Shown: one piece after another, positions 26,301-34,076 of the stretch
How positions within the stretch are numbered: the first letter of the stretch is position 1
How the letters are laid out: every line of letters starts with the position of its first letter
Source: JAFDXJ01 sp038257845
GTDB lineage: Bacteria; Bacteroidota; Bacteroidia; Chitinophagales; Chitinophagaceae
Assembly: GCA_038257845.1 (NCBI GenBank)
Contig: JBBSQL010000024.1
Span: 1 to 43,093, forward strand
Reading direction: 5' to 3'
Length of the DNA: 43,093 nucleotides
The notes under the pieces: model-generated
The model's database searches: none
What the model was told of the DNA's origin: nothing
Seen by the model: the letters and a program-made list of their open reading frames with translations, nothing else
Program-made: the position numbers and the translations under genes

Positions 26301-28049
26301 TTAAATTCTGGCGAATACTTTTTTCTTTTGAAACAATTGAAATAAAAACCCAAACAAAATGACGCTCAATGCTCCTACTACATTTAACCATAAAAATCCC
26401 AGGCCAATAATGTTTTGATTGTCTAAATAAAATAAGACTATCACAATAATCTCCGAGATCACTGCACTGCGAAAAACCGCGTTGCCATTGATTTTCTTTA
26501 CATAAAATGCCACTAAAAAAATTCCCAGCATCACGCCGTAAAATAAGGAACCTAATACATTCACCGCTTCAATCAGGCTGCCCAGTTTATTGGCGAACTG
26601 GGCAATAAAAATGCTGAAAATTCCCCAGCCAAATGTGTACCATTTCGATAAATTATATTTTTTTAACTCTGCAATTTCCAGCGGAACAGGAAAAGGATTG
26701 TGTTTTTTAAACCGCAAATAAAAATCAACCATCGTACTCGATGCCAGGCCATTTAGCGCCGCAGCGATTGAACCCCATGACGCTAAAAAAATAACGGCGA
26801 TGATCAGCCCGACCAGGCCAACCGGCAAATGATCTACCACATAACGGATAAAAATATAATTTGAATCATTCGTATCAATGGATGCATCAGCATTTTTTAA
26901 AGTTGTTTTGTATTCATTGCGCAAAGTATTGACACTGCTTGCTGCCCGTTGTAAACTATCTTTATAAATTTCTTTTCGGATATCATTATTGCGCACAGCA
27001 TCCGCATATTGCATCGCATATTTTGACTGCAAAACTGAAACTGTTTCAAAATCTTTATTGATCTGCCGCAGTGTATCTCCCGACTTTGATTGGAAAACTT
27101 TTTCCGGAACCGCGCGGTTAAAAAAAACTGGGGCTTCATTAAACTGGTAATATGAAAAAAGTAAAGCGCCAATCAATAAAATCAAAAATTGCATGGGAAT
27201 TTTTACCAGGCCATTCATTAATAATCCGCGCCGGCTTTCCTTCGTATTTTTTGATGTAAGGTAGCGGCCCACCTGGCTTTGGTCAGTTCCGAAATAAGAA
27301 AGTGCGAGAAAAAAACCGCCGATAATTCCACTGATAATATTGTATTTATCTTTCCAGTCAAAACCCTCCTTGCCAACTCCGGATGTAATCACATTTAATT
27401 TTCCCGATGCGCCGCTCACAAACAAAGCATCGGTGAAATGTATATTAGCCGGCATTTGATGAACGATAAAATAACCAGCCAGGAACATGGCTGTAAAAAT
27501 AATGCCGAGCTGCAATTGTTGTGTATAAGCCACCGCTTTCGCGCCGCCGCTTACGGTATAAATAATTAAAATTCCTCCCATGAAAATATTTGTCCAGAAA
27601 ATATCCCAACCCAATAATGAAGATAAAATAATAGAAGGCGCATAAATACTGATGCCCGTGGAAAAGCCGCGAGATAAAAGAAATAATGCGGAAGTAAATG
27701 TGCGTGTTTTTACATCAAATCTTTGCTCTAAAAATTCATACGCGGTAAAGACTTTTAATTTTTTAAAGATCGGGACAAAGCTAATACTGATAACGATCAT
27801 AGCGAGCGGAAGACCAAAATAATATTGCACAAAACGCATTCCATCTGTGAATGCTTGTCCGGGTGCAGATAAAAAAGTAATGGCGCTGGCCTGCGTACCC
27901 ATGATACTAAAAAGCACCATGTACCAGGGCAAAGAACGATTGCTGAGAAAATAACCATCCAGGTTTTTTGACGTACGGCTTTTATACATGCCATACACAA
28001 CAATGATGGTGAGTGTACAGAATAAAACGATCCAGTCAATACTGCTCAT
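26301..28049 (-). CDS. Sodium:solute symporter (SSS family)
   Basis: A 582-residue inner-membrane transporter of the SSS/SLC5 family with about 13 membrane segments. It opens IDWIVLFCTLTIIVVYGMYKSR followed by a GYFLSNRSLPWYMVLFS block, the usual family start, then GTQASAITFLSAPGQAF, and has SYFGTDQSQVGRYLTSK near residues 251-267. Substrate specificity cannot be read. An unusual charged, coiled-coil-like insertion of about 95 residues (302-398) separates two membrane helices. Its ATG shares bases with the TGA of an upstream 38-codon ORF, so translation is coupled. It lies between the PIG-L and DUF5916 genes on one strand, which points to uptake of a product released by those proteins; this is inference. 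Confidence 0.88.
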   Translation of the reverse strand: MSSIDWIVLFCTLTIIVVYGMYKSRTSKNLDGYFLSNRSLPWYMVLFSIMGTQASAITFLSAPGQAFTDGMRFVQYYFGLPLAMIVISISFVPIFKKLKVFTAYEFLEQRFDVKTRTFTSALFLLSRGFSTGISIYAPSIILSSLLGWDIFWTNIFMGGILIIYTVSGGAKAVAYTQQLQLGIIFTAMFLAGYFIVHQMPANIHFTDALFVSGASGKLNVITSGVGKEGFDWKDKYNIISGIIGGFFLALSYFGTDQSQVGRYLTSKNTKESRRGLLMNGLVKIPMQFLILLIGALLFSYYQFNEAPVFFNRAVPEKVFQSKSGDTLRQINKDFETVSVLQSKYAMQYADAVRNNDIRKEIYKDSLQRAASSVNTLRNEYKTTLKNADASIDTNDSNYIFIRYVVDHLPVGLVGLIIAVIFLASWGSIAAALNGLASSTMVDFYLRFKKHNPFPVPLEIAELKKYNLSKWYTFGWGIFSIFIAQFANKLGSLIEAVNVLGSLFYGVMLGIFLVAFYVKKINGNAVFRSAVISEIIVIVLFYLDNQNIIGLGFLWLNVVGALSVILFGFLFQLFQKKKVFARI

Positions 28050-28162
28050 GAAAAATATTTAGTGAACCATAGAAAAAATAAAATGAGCATGACTAAAAAA
28101 AGGATCAGCCCAATGTACCAGCGCGCCCATTTCTTTTTAGTGGCTTTCCTTTTTTTTTCCAT
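28046..28162 (-). CDS. 38-residue single-pass membrane microprotein
   Basis: A short gene that standard length cut-offs would miss. ATG at 28162 gives a very basic N-terminus (MEKKRKATKKKWARW), one hydrophobic helix (YIGLILFLVMLILFFLWF) and a short tail TKYFS. By the positive-inside rule the N-terminus should be cytoplasmic. The stop TGA (28046-28048) overlaps the symporter ATG as ATGA, the hallmark of coupled translation. The organisation recalls small accessory subunits of other symporters, but this one is shorter, has one helix, and I know no family for it. It could assist symporter folding, stability or regulation. Confidence 0.7.
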   Translation of the reverse strand: MEKKRKATKKKWARWYIGLILFLVMLILFFLWFTKYFS

Positions 28163-28224
28163 AAAAATAATTTTAGTGAACATAGTAAAATCAACGTAAT
28201 CCCAGAACAATATTATTTATACGT

Positions 28225-30738
28225 TTATTTATTTTTTGGCAATGCAATGAGGTTGGCAAATAATTTAAATGCACCATTTTTACCTGCGGGTAATTCCCTG
28301 AAAAACACCAGGCTTGCATACGCAAAATTTCCTTTGCCATACGGCGCAATGATCAGGCTGCCATTGGATTCCGGCTCATTCGCATCATGCATTCCAAAAA
28401 TGGCTGCATAATGTGTATCAATTTTTTCTGCCTGGTAAATACTACGTTCCTGGATCCAGCCATCAAAATCTTTTTGTGAAATCTTATTCGGGAAATTCAT
28501 CACTGCATGCTGTGGCAATATGAAATGCACCTCTGCATTTTCATCTGTCACCCTTGTGCGGCTGATGGAAAAAGGATATGGACCGATGGCAAAAGGCACG
28601 CCTGACAATTGATTATTGGTATTGTATTGCACAATTAAATTTCCACCTTCTTTTACAAATTGCATGAGTACATCATATTTTCCGGGCAGCCAGTCCAGCA
28701 CATTGTAGGCACGAACGCCGGTAATAATTACATCAAAAGATCTTAACTTTTGCATCGTGATATCTGCTTCATGCAAAACTGTAACTGCATAACCCATTTG
28801 CCGCAAAGCCGCTTCCACCTTATCTCCTGCGCCTTCGATGTAAGCGATTCTCTTTGGCTCAACAATAATTTTTTCACTGGAAATTTTCAGCGAGTCCGTA
28901 GCAAGGTAATTAATATCAGGGATGTGCGCGTAGCGAATTGAATGAATCCGCGTATCATAAACTGTATTTTTACCTGCATAATTAATTTCCGCACCGGCAT
29001 ACAAATAGCCATTTAAATCATCTTTTTTCAAAGCCGATACAGGTACTGAAAAATTATATTTCTTATCTTTTTCAAGATCTACGATCGTATCGCGTGACCA
29101 GGCAATTGAATTCCCTTTATACAAAATAATTTTCGTGTTTGTATTTTTTGCTGTGATATGGCTGTTTAATTCCAACGAAATATTTTGAGGCTCAATAACT
29201 TTTCCATCGCGCATCATATCTGTAAAAATGATTAGTGGGGAAACGGACATATCAAGCGCCGGGATCACGGCAACCGGTTCATGTAATTCACCGCGTGTAG
29301 GATCGGTGAATTCATACTGAACAGGTCTTTCAATCGTAATATTTTGGCCATAAAAATTAAACGTATATGCGGCGGTAAATGCAGGCTCATTCTGTGCTTT
29401 ACCGATCATTTGCTGATCACTTACATCAAAACTTCCACGATCTAATGGTGCTCTCAGCCAATAAGGTTGCGTCATCATTACATCATTTGGTACTTGCATT
29501 TGATGTATGAATGAATAATTTTTATTCATTGCCAACGGCAAATTCAGTGTACTGTCAAATTGATTCAGCAAAACTTTTTCCAGGGTTACAGGCACATTGT
29601 TTCTTGCGATAACGGAGATGCTAACACGCGCATTTCCACCGGCTACCAATAATTCATTGGAAGCAATTGCTTCCGCAAAAATGCCGCTGCATTCAGCGAT
29701 CAGTTTACTGGTTGCATCTAATTTTTTCTTTTTCCAAAAACCATCCGGCAATGCATTAATCGTTGTATAAAGTGCAACGAGTTTTTCTACAGAATTTTCC
29801 GGGTGTTCAAAATTATATGAATCAATAATACTTTGCACGAGCGGCTGAATTTTTTCACCACCAGGAATTTTATCCCAGGAAATATCCACGCCATCCAGGA
29901 TATCCTTTTGTGCAGAAGCGCCGCCGGTTAATAAAAAAAATTCATTGGATTCCCCTCTTTGTGCAGGCACACCAAATCCCTGGCTCTTATGCTCACTGCG
30001 GCTTTCAGCGGCGAGTTCACCATAACTTTTTCCCAGCAAATTATTATAACCACCTACATCCAATTTAAGTTGTGTAGAATCTGTGGTGTTCAAACCACCA
30101 AAATTAAAAGTGTTCCAAAAAATTCTTTTTGCCTGCCAAACCTCTACGCCATCTTTTAATTGTTCGGGAAATTTATTGGGATCGGCGGCATCTTTAAAAG
30201 CCTCATTCGCAAGGATGGAAGAAGCTGCATGATGGCCATGTCCTGCGCGCGCATCACCGGGGAATCTTGTAATAATCACATCGGGACGAAATTTCCGAAT
30301 GACCCAAACCACGTCGCTTAATATTTTATCATGTCCCCAGGTATCCAATGCTTCTGTGGCAGTTTTGCAAAAACCAAAATCATAAGCACGGGAAAAAAAT
30401 TGTTGCGCGCCATCAATCCTGCGTGCATCCAACAATTCCTGCGTGCGGATAAGACCGAGGTCAATGCCCTGTTCATCGCCAATTAAATTTTGCCCGCCGT
30501 CACCGCGGGTTAAGCTCAGGTAACCAGTTTGCAGTAAACGGCCTTTGGATAAATAAGCCAGCAAGCGTGTATTTTCATCATCGGGATGTGCAGCGATATA
30601 CAAAACGGAACCAACAACATTTAGTTTTTTGAGTTGCAAAAAAATGTCTGCGCTATTGTTGATAGCAGGTGGTTGTGCGTTTGCAAAAAAGCCTGGAAAC
30701 AAAAGCGCCGCACAAAAAATAAACCTGTATAATTTCAT
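28225..30738 (-). CDS. Exported PIG-L (LmbE-like) deacetylase
   Basis: An 837-residue exported enzyme. A signal peptide (to about residue 22, FFANAQ) precedes a PIG-L/LmbE N-acetyl-sugar deacetylase domain. AAHPDDENTRLLAYL (H51, D53, D54) and the GHGHHAASS motif near residue 168 supply the zinc ligands and catalytic Asp. The remaining ~550 residues form strand-rich domains and a C-terminal segment (from about 640) resembling a glutamine amidotransferase-like/ThuA-type fold (YIEGAGDKVEAALRQMGYAV, then FDVIITGVRAYN). Family members remove acetyl groups from N-acetylglucosamine conjugates; the substrate here is unknown. It is first in the minus-strand cluster with the microprotein and symporter, 62 bp upstream. 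Confidence 0.83.
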   Translation of the reverse strand: MKLYRFIFCAALLFPGFFANAQPPAINNSADIFLQLKKLNVVGSVLYIAAHPDDENTRLLAYLSKGRLLQTGYLSLTRGDGGQNLIGDEQGIDLGLIRTQELLDARRIDGAQQFFSRAYDFGFCKTATEALDTWGHDKILSDVVWVIRKFRPDVIITRFPGDARAGHGHHAASSILANEAFKDAADPNKFPEQLKDGVEVWQAKRIFWNTFNFGGLNTTDSTQLKLDVGGYNNLLGKSYGELAAESRSEHKSQGFGVPAQRGESNEFFLLTGGASAQKDILDGVDISWDKIPGGEKIQPLVQSIIDSYNFEHPENSVEKLVALYTTINALPDGFWKKKKLDATSKLIAECSGIFAEAIASNELLVAGGNARVSISVIARNNVPVTLEKVLLNQFDSTLNLPLAMNKNYSFIHQMQVPNDVMMTQPYWLRAPLDRGSFDVSDQQMIGKAQNEPAFTAAYTFNFYGQNITIERPVQYEFTDPTRGELHEPVAVIPALDMSVSPLIIFTDMMRDGKVIEPQNISLELNSHITAKNTNTKIILYKGNSIAWSRDTIVDLEKDKKYNFSVPVSALKKDDLNGYLYAGAEINYAGKNTVYDTRIHSIRYAHIPDINYLATDSLKISSEKIIVEPKRIAYIEGAGDKVEAALRQMGYAVTVLHEADITMQKLRSFDVIITGVRAYNVLDWLPGKYDVLMQFVKEGGNLIVQYNTNNQLSGVPFAIGPYPFSISRTRVTDENAEVHFILPQHAVMNFPNKISQKDFDGWIQERSIYQAEKIDTHYAAIFGMHDANEPESNGSLIIAPYGKGNFAYASLVFFRELPAGKNGAFKLFANLIALPKNK

Positions 30739-30910
30739 AATAAAAAATTTTCGATACGCTACGAAATTATGTTTTGAAAATTAATTCAGCGTTAAGGTTT
30801 TTATAAGCGGAAATTTTGGAATGTGACGTATGATTTAAGTTATATGAATAAAATTTCTTTTAATAAGCAATTGTACACGATCACCGTAGAGTTTTGAAGG
30901 ACGGTACGGA

Positions 30911-30944
30911 TTTGTAATAAAAGCCATGCTTAGTCTGGAATTTA
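30911..30944 (+). repeat. Dispersed repeat, family 1, degenerate copy E
   Basis: TTGTAATAAAAGCCATGCTT followed by AGTCTGGAATTTAAA matches the second hairpin part of copies A-B with three or four changes; the first hairpin is lost. It lies in the 327-bp space 30739-31065 between the PIG-L and lolD genes, where I see no gene. Confidence 0.5.
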
Positions 30945-31065
30945 AAATTATATTGTATAAACAGCGGCTTAATGTAAGGAGAGCGCGGGTCCGGGTAACT
31001 TGATTAAAAATCGAAAACACCGCTCCCCAAAAAGCCAGCCACCAAAAAAAATAAAAATTAGTTGC

Positions 31066-31722
31066 CTAATTTTCCAATATCAAGCCATCCTTCATGTGCA
31101 ACGTGCGATCGCTCATGAGGGCGAGCTCTTCATTGTGCGTGACAATTAAAAATGTTTGATTGAATGTATCGCGCAAATGCACAAAAAGATCATGCAGCTC
31201 CCTGGCGTGCTGGCTGTCTAAATTGCCGGTGGGTTCATCAGCGAAAACAATAGCGGGTTTGTTGATGAGTGCACGCGCAACAGCCACACGTTGTTGCTCG
31301 CCACCGCTGAGCATATCGGGTTTATGTTCAAGGCGGTCAGACAAACCCAGGATCTTCAATAAATTCAACGCTTCACTGGCTACTTCCTTTTTTTTACGGC
31401 CGGCGATCCAGCCGGGAATGCAGACATTTTCCAACGCAGAAAATTCCGGGAGTAAATGATGAAACTGGAAAACAAAGCCAATATTATTATTCCGAAAGGA
31501 AGATAATTTTTTCCCCTTCAGATCGTGCATGGGCAAACCATTTAACAAAATAGTGCCTTCATCTGCCGTATCCAATGTGCCGAGAATATGCAGCAGCGTG
31601 CTTTTGCCCGCGCCGGAAGAACCCGCGATGGAAACGATCTCGCCGGTACCAATGGCAATATCCACGCCTTTTAAGACATGCAACTGACCGTAATATTTAT
31701 GAATATTTTTTGCTTCCAGCAT
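31066..31722 (-). CDS. lolD: ABC transporter ATP-binding protein, LolD type
   Basis: A 218-residue ATPase of the LolCDE/MacB class, which in LolCDE drives release of lipoproteins from the inner membrane. It has Walker A (GSSGAGKST), the Q-loop FVFQFHHLLPEFSALENV typical of LolD, the LSGGEQQRVAVARAL signature, Walker B with the GNLD D-loop (VFADEPTGNLD) and the switch His (IVTHNEE). The length is standard. No permease gene is adjacent, which is common for lolD in Bacteroidota. It lies 151 bp from the divergent DUF2795 gene. The name is by family; a MacB-type exporter ATPase cannot be excluded. Confidence 0.82.
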   Translation of the reverse strand: MLEAKNIHKYYGQLHVLKGVDIAIGTGEIVSIAGSSGAGKSTLLHILGTLDTADEGTILLNGLPMHDLKGKKLSSFRNNNIGFVFQFHHLLPEFSALENVCIPGWIAGRKKKEVASEALNLLKILGLSDRLEHKPDMLSGGEQQRVAVARALINKPAIVFADEPTGNLDSQHARELHDLFVHLRDTFNQTFLIVTHNEELALMSDRTLHMKDGLILEN

Positions 31723-31828
31723 GTATAAAATTTTTTAAAAAGAAATAAAAACCTGTATAATTTTTGGCCCAAAAAACAGCGCGCAATATAACCAATAATA
31801 CAGCAATATTTCCTGCCGGAAAAACACA

Positions 31829-31859
31829 TTTGGTTTTTCCAATACAACCCTTACATTTG
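31829..31859 (+). promoter_or_regulatory. Consensus Bacteroidota promoter of the DUF2795 gene
   Basis: TTTG (31829-31832), a spacer of exactly 19 bp, then TACATTTG (31852-31859): both boxes and the spacing match the primary sigma consensus TTTG-N19-TAnnTTTG. The ATG follows 14 bp after the -7 box, so the mRNA leader would be only about 6-9 nt long. Confidence 0.75.
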
Positions 31860-31873
31860 CGCAAAATAGCAAT

Positions 31874-32095
31874 ATGTTCTGGACGTTAGAACTGGCCAAC
31901 TACCTTGAAGAAGCGCCCTGGCCTGCCACAAAAGATGAATTAATAGATTACGTGATACGCTCCGGTGCGCCACTCGAAGTGGTGGAAAACCTCCAGGACC
32001 TGGAGGATGAAGGAGAAATTTATGAAAGTATAGAGGATATATGGCCGGATTATCCGAGTAAGGAGGACTTTATGTTTAATGAGGATGAATATTAA
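31874..32095 (+). CDS. DUF2795 family protein
   Basis: A 73-residue, very acidic cytoplasmic protein of the small DUF2795-type family common in Bacteroidota. The N-terminal block WTLELANYLEEAPWPATKDE, the GAPLEVVENLQDLEDEGE helix and the closing IWPDYPSKEDFMFNEDEY are the conserved parts. The function is unknown. It is preceded by a consensus promoter with a very short leader and has no co-transcribed neighbour. Strong promoter and small size suggest an abundant protein, though this is inference. Confidence 0.85.
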   Translation: MFWTLELANYLEEAPWPATKDELIDYVIRSGAPLEVVENLQDLEDEGEIYESIEDIWPDYPSKEDFMFNEDEY

Positions 32096-32119
32096 TTCAT
32101 AGGTCAACTCTTGTTTTAT

Positions 32120-32193
32120 AGCCTTTTCTTTACTTTTTGTTCCCGTTAGTCGGGACAAGCATTGATACAAAAAGTAACAAAAAGATCAAGGCT
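32120..32193. repeat. Long imperfect palindrome, family 2, with nested hairpin
   Basis: AGCCTT and AAGGCT at the ends and ACTTTTTGT and ACAAAAAGT inside are complementary. The loop contains a second hairpin, TCCCG/CGGGA, absent from the other two copies. It lies 24 bp after the DUF2795 stop and may act as a terminator in both directions. Confidence 0.7.
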
Positions 32194-32246
32194 ACATAAA
32201 AGAAGCTCACAATAATATTTCTTATATCGGGGCAATTAAAAATTTG

Positions 32247-32418
32247 ACAGTGAAGCATCGTCTCTCACAGAGGACGATGCGTGATTGAACTATCGTACTT
32301 TCCTCCAATTCATCACACCATTTTAATGCAAGACGATGCGAGTTATTAAGCCTTTTATTTACTTTTTGTCTTGATACAAAAAGTAACAAAAAAATCAAGG
32401 CTGCATACAAAAAGCTCC
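32247..32418 (+). repeat. Family 2 repeat unit, left copy of a direct repeat
   Basis: A 172-bp unit closely repeated at 33097-33270. It begins ACAGTGAAGCATCGTCTCTC, has the hairpin GCATCGTC/GACGATGC (32255-32280), a spacer with GTGATTGAACTATCG, then TGCAAGACGATGCGAG, and ends with the AGCCTT...AAGGCT palindrome. With 32120-32193 it fills most of the gene-free stretch 32096-32535, where I see no coding sequence. Confidence 0.8.
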
Positions 32419-32535
32419 ATTCAATTAAGGTTACATTATCATTAAAATTAGTTGAGTAATTTCACCGAGTATGATTACTGACATAAATTTTTTCTTAAAC
32501 AAAATGGAAAACACCAATTCTAGCATCTAATAAAT

Positions 32536-33051
32536 ATGAAGAAATATTTCCTATTAATATACATCATGATTTTTGTTGTTCAATGTAAGGAAGAGAAACT
32601 TAAAACACAGCCTGTAATTTATGATGATTTTATTTTTTCATATAGTGGTTTTCAATTAAACTATTCTATGAAATTCTCAAAGAGTGATACCATTTTTCTT
32701 CAAATACGTTTTCCCAAACCAACGGCTACTTTTTACAGTATTTTGCAAAGCAGTGATAAATTAAAATTAGACAGCATACTTGAAAAAATTGATTTCAAAA
32801 AATACGATACATTGTACGAACAACACAACCTGGAGGATGGAACTGGTTTAAAATTTTTTTTAGAAAAAGATTCTGTAATAAACTGGGTGTACATTTATGG
32901 TGAAAATGGGCCCACACAGCTTTATAATTTTGCAAAATGGCTAAGGCATTTAAAAGACAAGCAATATTTTTTTCAAATTGATACAACAATAAAATTCGGC
33001 AACCTGTATCATATCTTATTGCCTAAAATGTCGCCAAAAAAATTCAATTAA
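32536..33051 (+). CDS. Putative small lipoprotein bracketed by direct repeats
   Basis: A 171-residue exported lipoprotein: MKKYFLLIYIMIFVVQC gives a signal with lipobox Cys17. The mature part is rich in Lys, Asp and aromatic residues. A segment near 118-135 (NWVYIYGENGPTQLYNFAKW) resembles similar small Bacteroidota lipoproteins of unknown role. There is no catalytic motif. It is flanked by two ~173-bp direct repeats about 118 bp upstream and 46 bp downstream, so the gene may have arrived or been duplicated with them. It is more AT-rich than the core genes around it. Confidence 0.7.
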   Translation: MKKYFLLIYIMIFVVQCKEEKLKTQPVIYDDFIFSYSGFQLNYSMKFSKSDTIFLQIRFPKPTATFYSILQSSDKLKLDSILEKIDFKKYDTLYEQHNLEDGTGLKFFLEKDSVINWVYIYGENGPTQLYNFAKWLRHLKDKQYFFQIDTTIKFGNLYHILLPKMSPKKFN

Positions 33052-33096
33052 GGAATATCTATTCAAATGATATTGTTGAAGATCAAATCGCTAATT

Positions 33097-33270
33097 ACAG
33101 TGAAGCATCGTCTCTCGCAAAGGACGATGCGTGATTGAACTATCGAAATTCTCTCAAATTCATAACCTCGTCTTTAATGCAAGACGATGCGAGTTATTAA
33201 GCCTTTTGTTTACTTTTTGTCATGATACAAAAAGTAACAAAAAAATCAAGGCTACATAAAAAAAGCTCCC
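33097..33270 (+). repeat. Family 2 repeat unit, right copy of a direct repeat
   Basis: A 174-bp unit in the same orientation as 32247-32418 and nearly identical outside a ~30-bp variable spacer. The hairpin GCATCGTC/GACGATGC is at 33105-33130 and the terminal palindrome begins near 33199. After it, up to 33454, there is no gene; TAACTTCG near 33422 is a possible weak -7 box for the DUF433 gene. Confidence 0.8.
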
Positions 33271-33454
33271 GATAATATTTCATTTATCAGGACATGTAAA
33301 AATTTGGCTGACTGTCTAAAATGAAATTAGTCGGAGCTTTTATGCTTACCCCAGCTATGTGCGACTTACAAGCTAATAGCGAGACTATCCTCGAATTGAA
33401 AATCTTGCCACCAATAATATTTAGTAACTTCGTACACGAACAAAGCCTTACACA

Positions 33455-33685
33455 ATGAAATATGGCCCTATTAATATTGACCCGGAAACCATGGGCGGAA
33501 CTCCCGTCTTTACCGGAACAAGAGTTCCTGTTCAAACACTTTTTGATTATATTGAAGGTGGCGATGACCTGAATGATTTCCTGGAAGATTATCCAACTGT
33601 TTCGAAAGAATCCGTTATTCAGGTTTTAGATATGGCCAAAAAATCATTGACAACCGAAAAGATGCTTGATGAAAATTTTGCTTGA
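33455..33685 (+). CDS. DUF433 antitoxin
   Basis: A 76-residue protein of the DUF433 family (winged-helix-like VapB-type antitoxin). Diagnostic are INIDPETMGGTPVFTGTRVP near the start, TLFDYIEGGDDLNDFLEDYP and SKESVIQVLDMAKKSL. It overlaps the downstream PIN-like gene by 17 bp, the usual coupled antitoxin-then-toxin arrangement. Its last residues LDENF are encoded by one copy of a 16-bp tandem duplication whose second copy encodes the toxin's LDENL. The antitoxin role is established for several members only; here it is inferred from the pairing. Confidence 0.85.
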   Translation: MKYGPINIDPETMGGTPVFTGTRVPVQTLFDYIEGGDDLNDFLEDYPTVSKESVIQVLDMAKKSLTTEKMLDENFA

Positions 33686-33695
33686 TGAAAATTTG
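33664..33695 (+). repeat. 16-bp tandem duplication at the toxin-antitoxin junction
   Basis: GCTTGATGAAAATTTT (33664-33679) is followed directly by GCTTGATGAAAATTTG (33680-33695), 15 of 16 identical. The first copy encodes LDENF in the DUF433 frame, the second LDENL in the PIN frame. As 16 is not a multiple of three, the duplication shifts the frame between copies. Confidence 0.9.
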
Positions 33696-33992
33696 CCGAA
33701 ATTATTAAAAGCTGATTTTGGGACAGGATACGAAGTGAATACAGTACGGGATATGGGATGGTTAGGTAAAAAAAATGGCGAACTTTTAGGCCTTATTGTT
33801 TTTCATGGATTTGATTTTTTTATAACTATTGATAAAAATCTGCGGCATCAGCAAAATCTTGATCGTATTGAAATAAAAATATTTCTTTTATTAGCAGTCA
33901 ATAATCGAAGAAATACTTTACAAGCATTGGTTGAAAAAATAAAAGACCGGATTAAACAAGGTAACCTCCAAAAAATAAATGAGATTTCCTGA
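33669..33992 (+). CDS. DUF5615 PIN-like toxin
   Basis: A 107-residue protein with a PIN-like (DUF5615) fold, presumed RNase toxin. The N-terminus MKILLDENLPKLL carries the first acidic residues of the PIN active site. GYEVNTVRDMGWLGKKNGELL supplies the next acidic helix and FFITIDKNLRHQQNL holds the D-x-N-x-R motif typical of the family. I start it at ATG 33669 rather than TTG 33666. It overlaps the DUF433 gene by 17 bp and is probably its cognate toxin. It ends 84 bp before the convergent M1 peptidase gene. Confidence 0.85.
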   Translation: MKILLDENLPKLLKADFGTGYEVNTVRDMGWLGKKNGELLGLIVFHGFDFFITIDKNLRHQQNLDRIEIKIFLLLAVNNRRNTLQALVEKIKDRIKQGNLQKINEIS

Positions 33993-34035
33993 GCATTATC
34001 AATTACCGCTCAAAAATATTTTTCCAGTAAGCATC

Positions 34036-34062
34036 GCATCGTCCGCAATTGCGAGACGATGC
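34036..34062. repeat. Solo hairpin of the family 2 repeat
   Basis: GCATCGTC and GACGATGC enclose an inner GCAATTGC, giving a nearly complete palindrome related to the hairpins at 32255 and 33105. It lies between the convergent PIN-like and M1 peptidase genes. A much degraded relative (GAGCATCGTAACGC) lies near 36101. Confidence 0.65.
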
Positions 34063-34076
34063 TACACTTTATAATT

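Noticed and set aside
32247..33270. CRISPR array
   Set aside because: Only two long repeats separated by a gene, with internal palindromes; no short regularly spaced repeats or cas genes.
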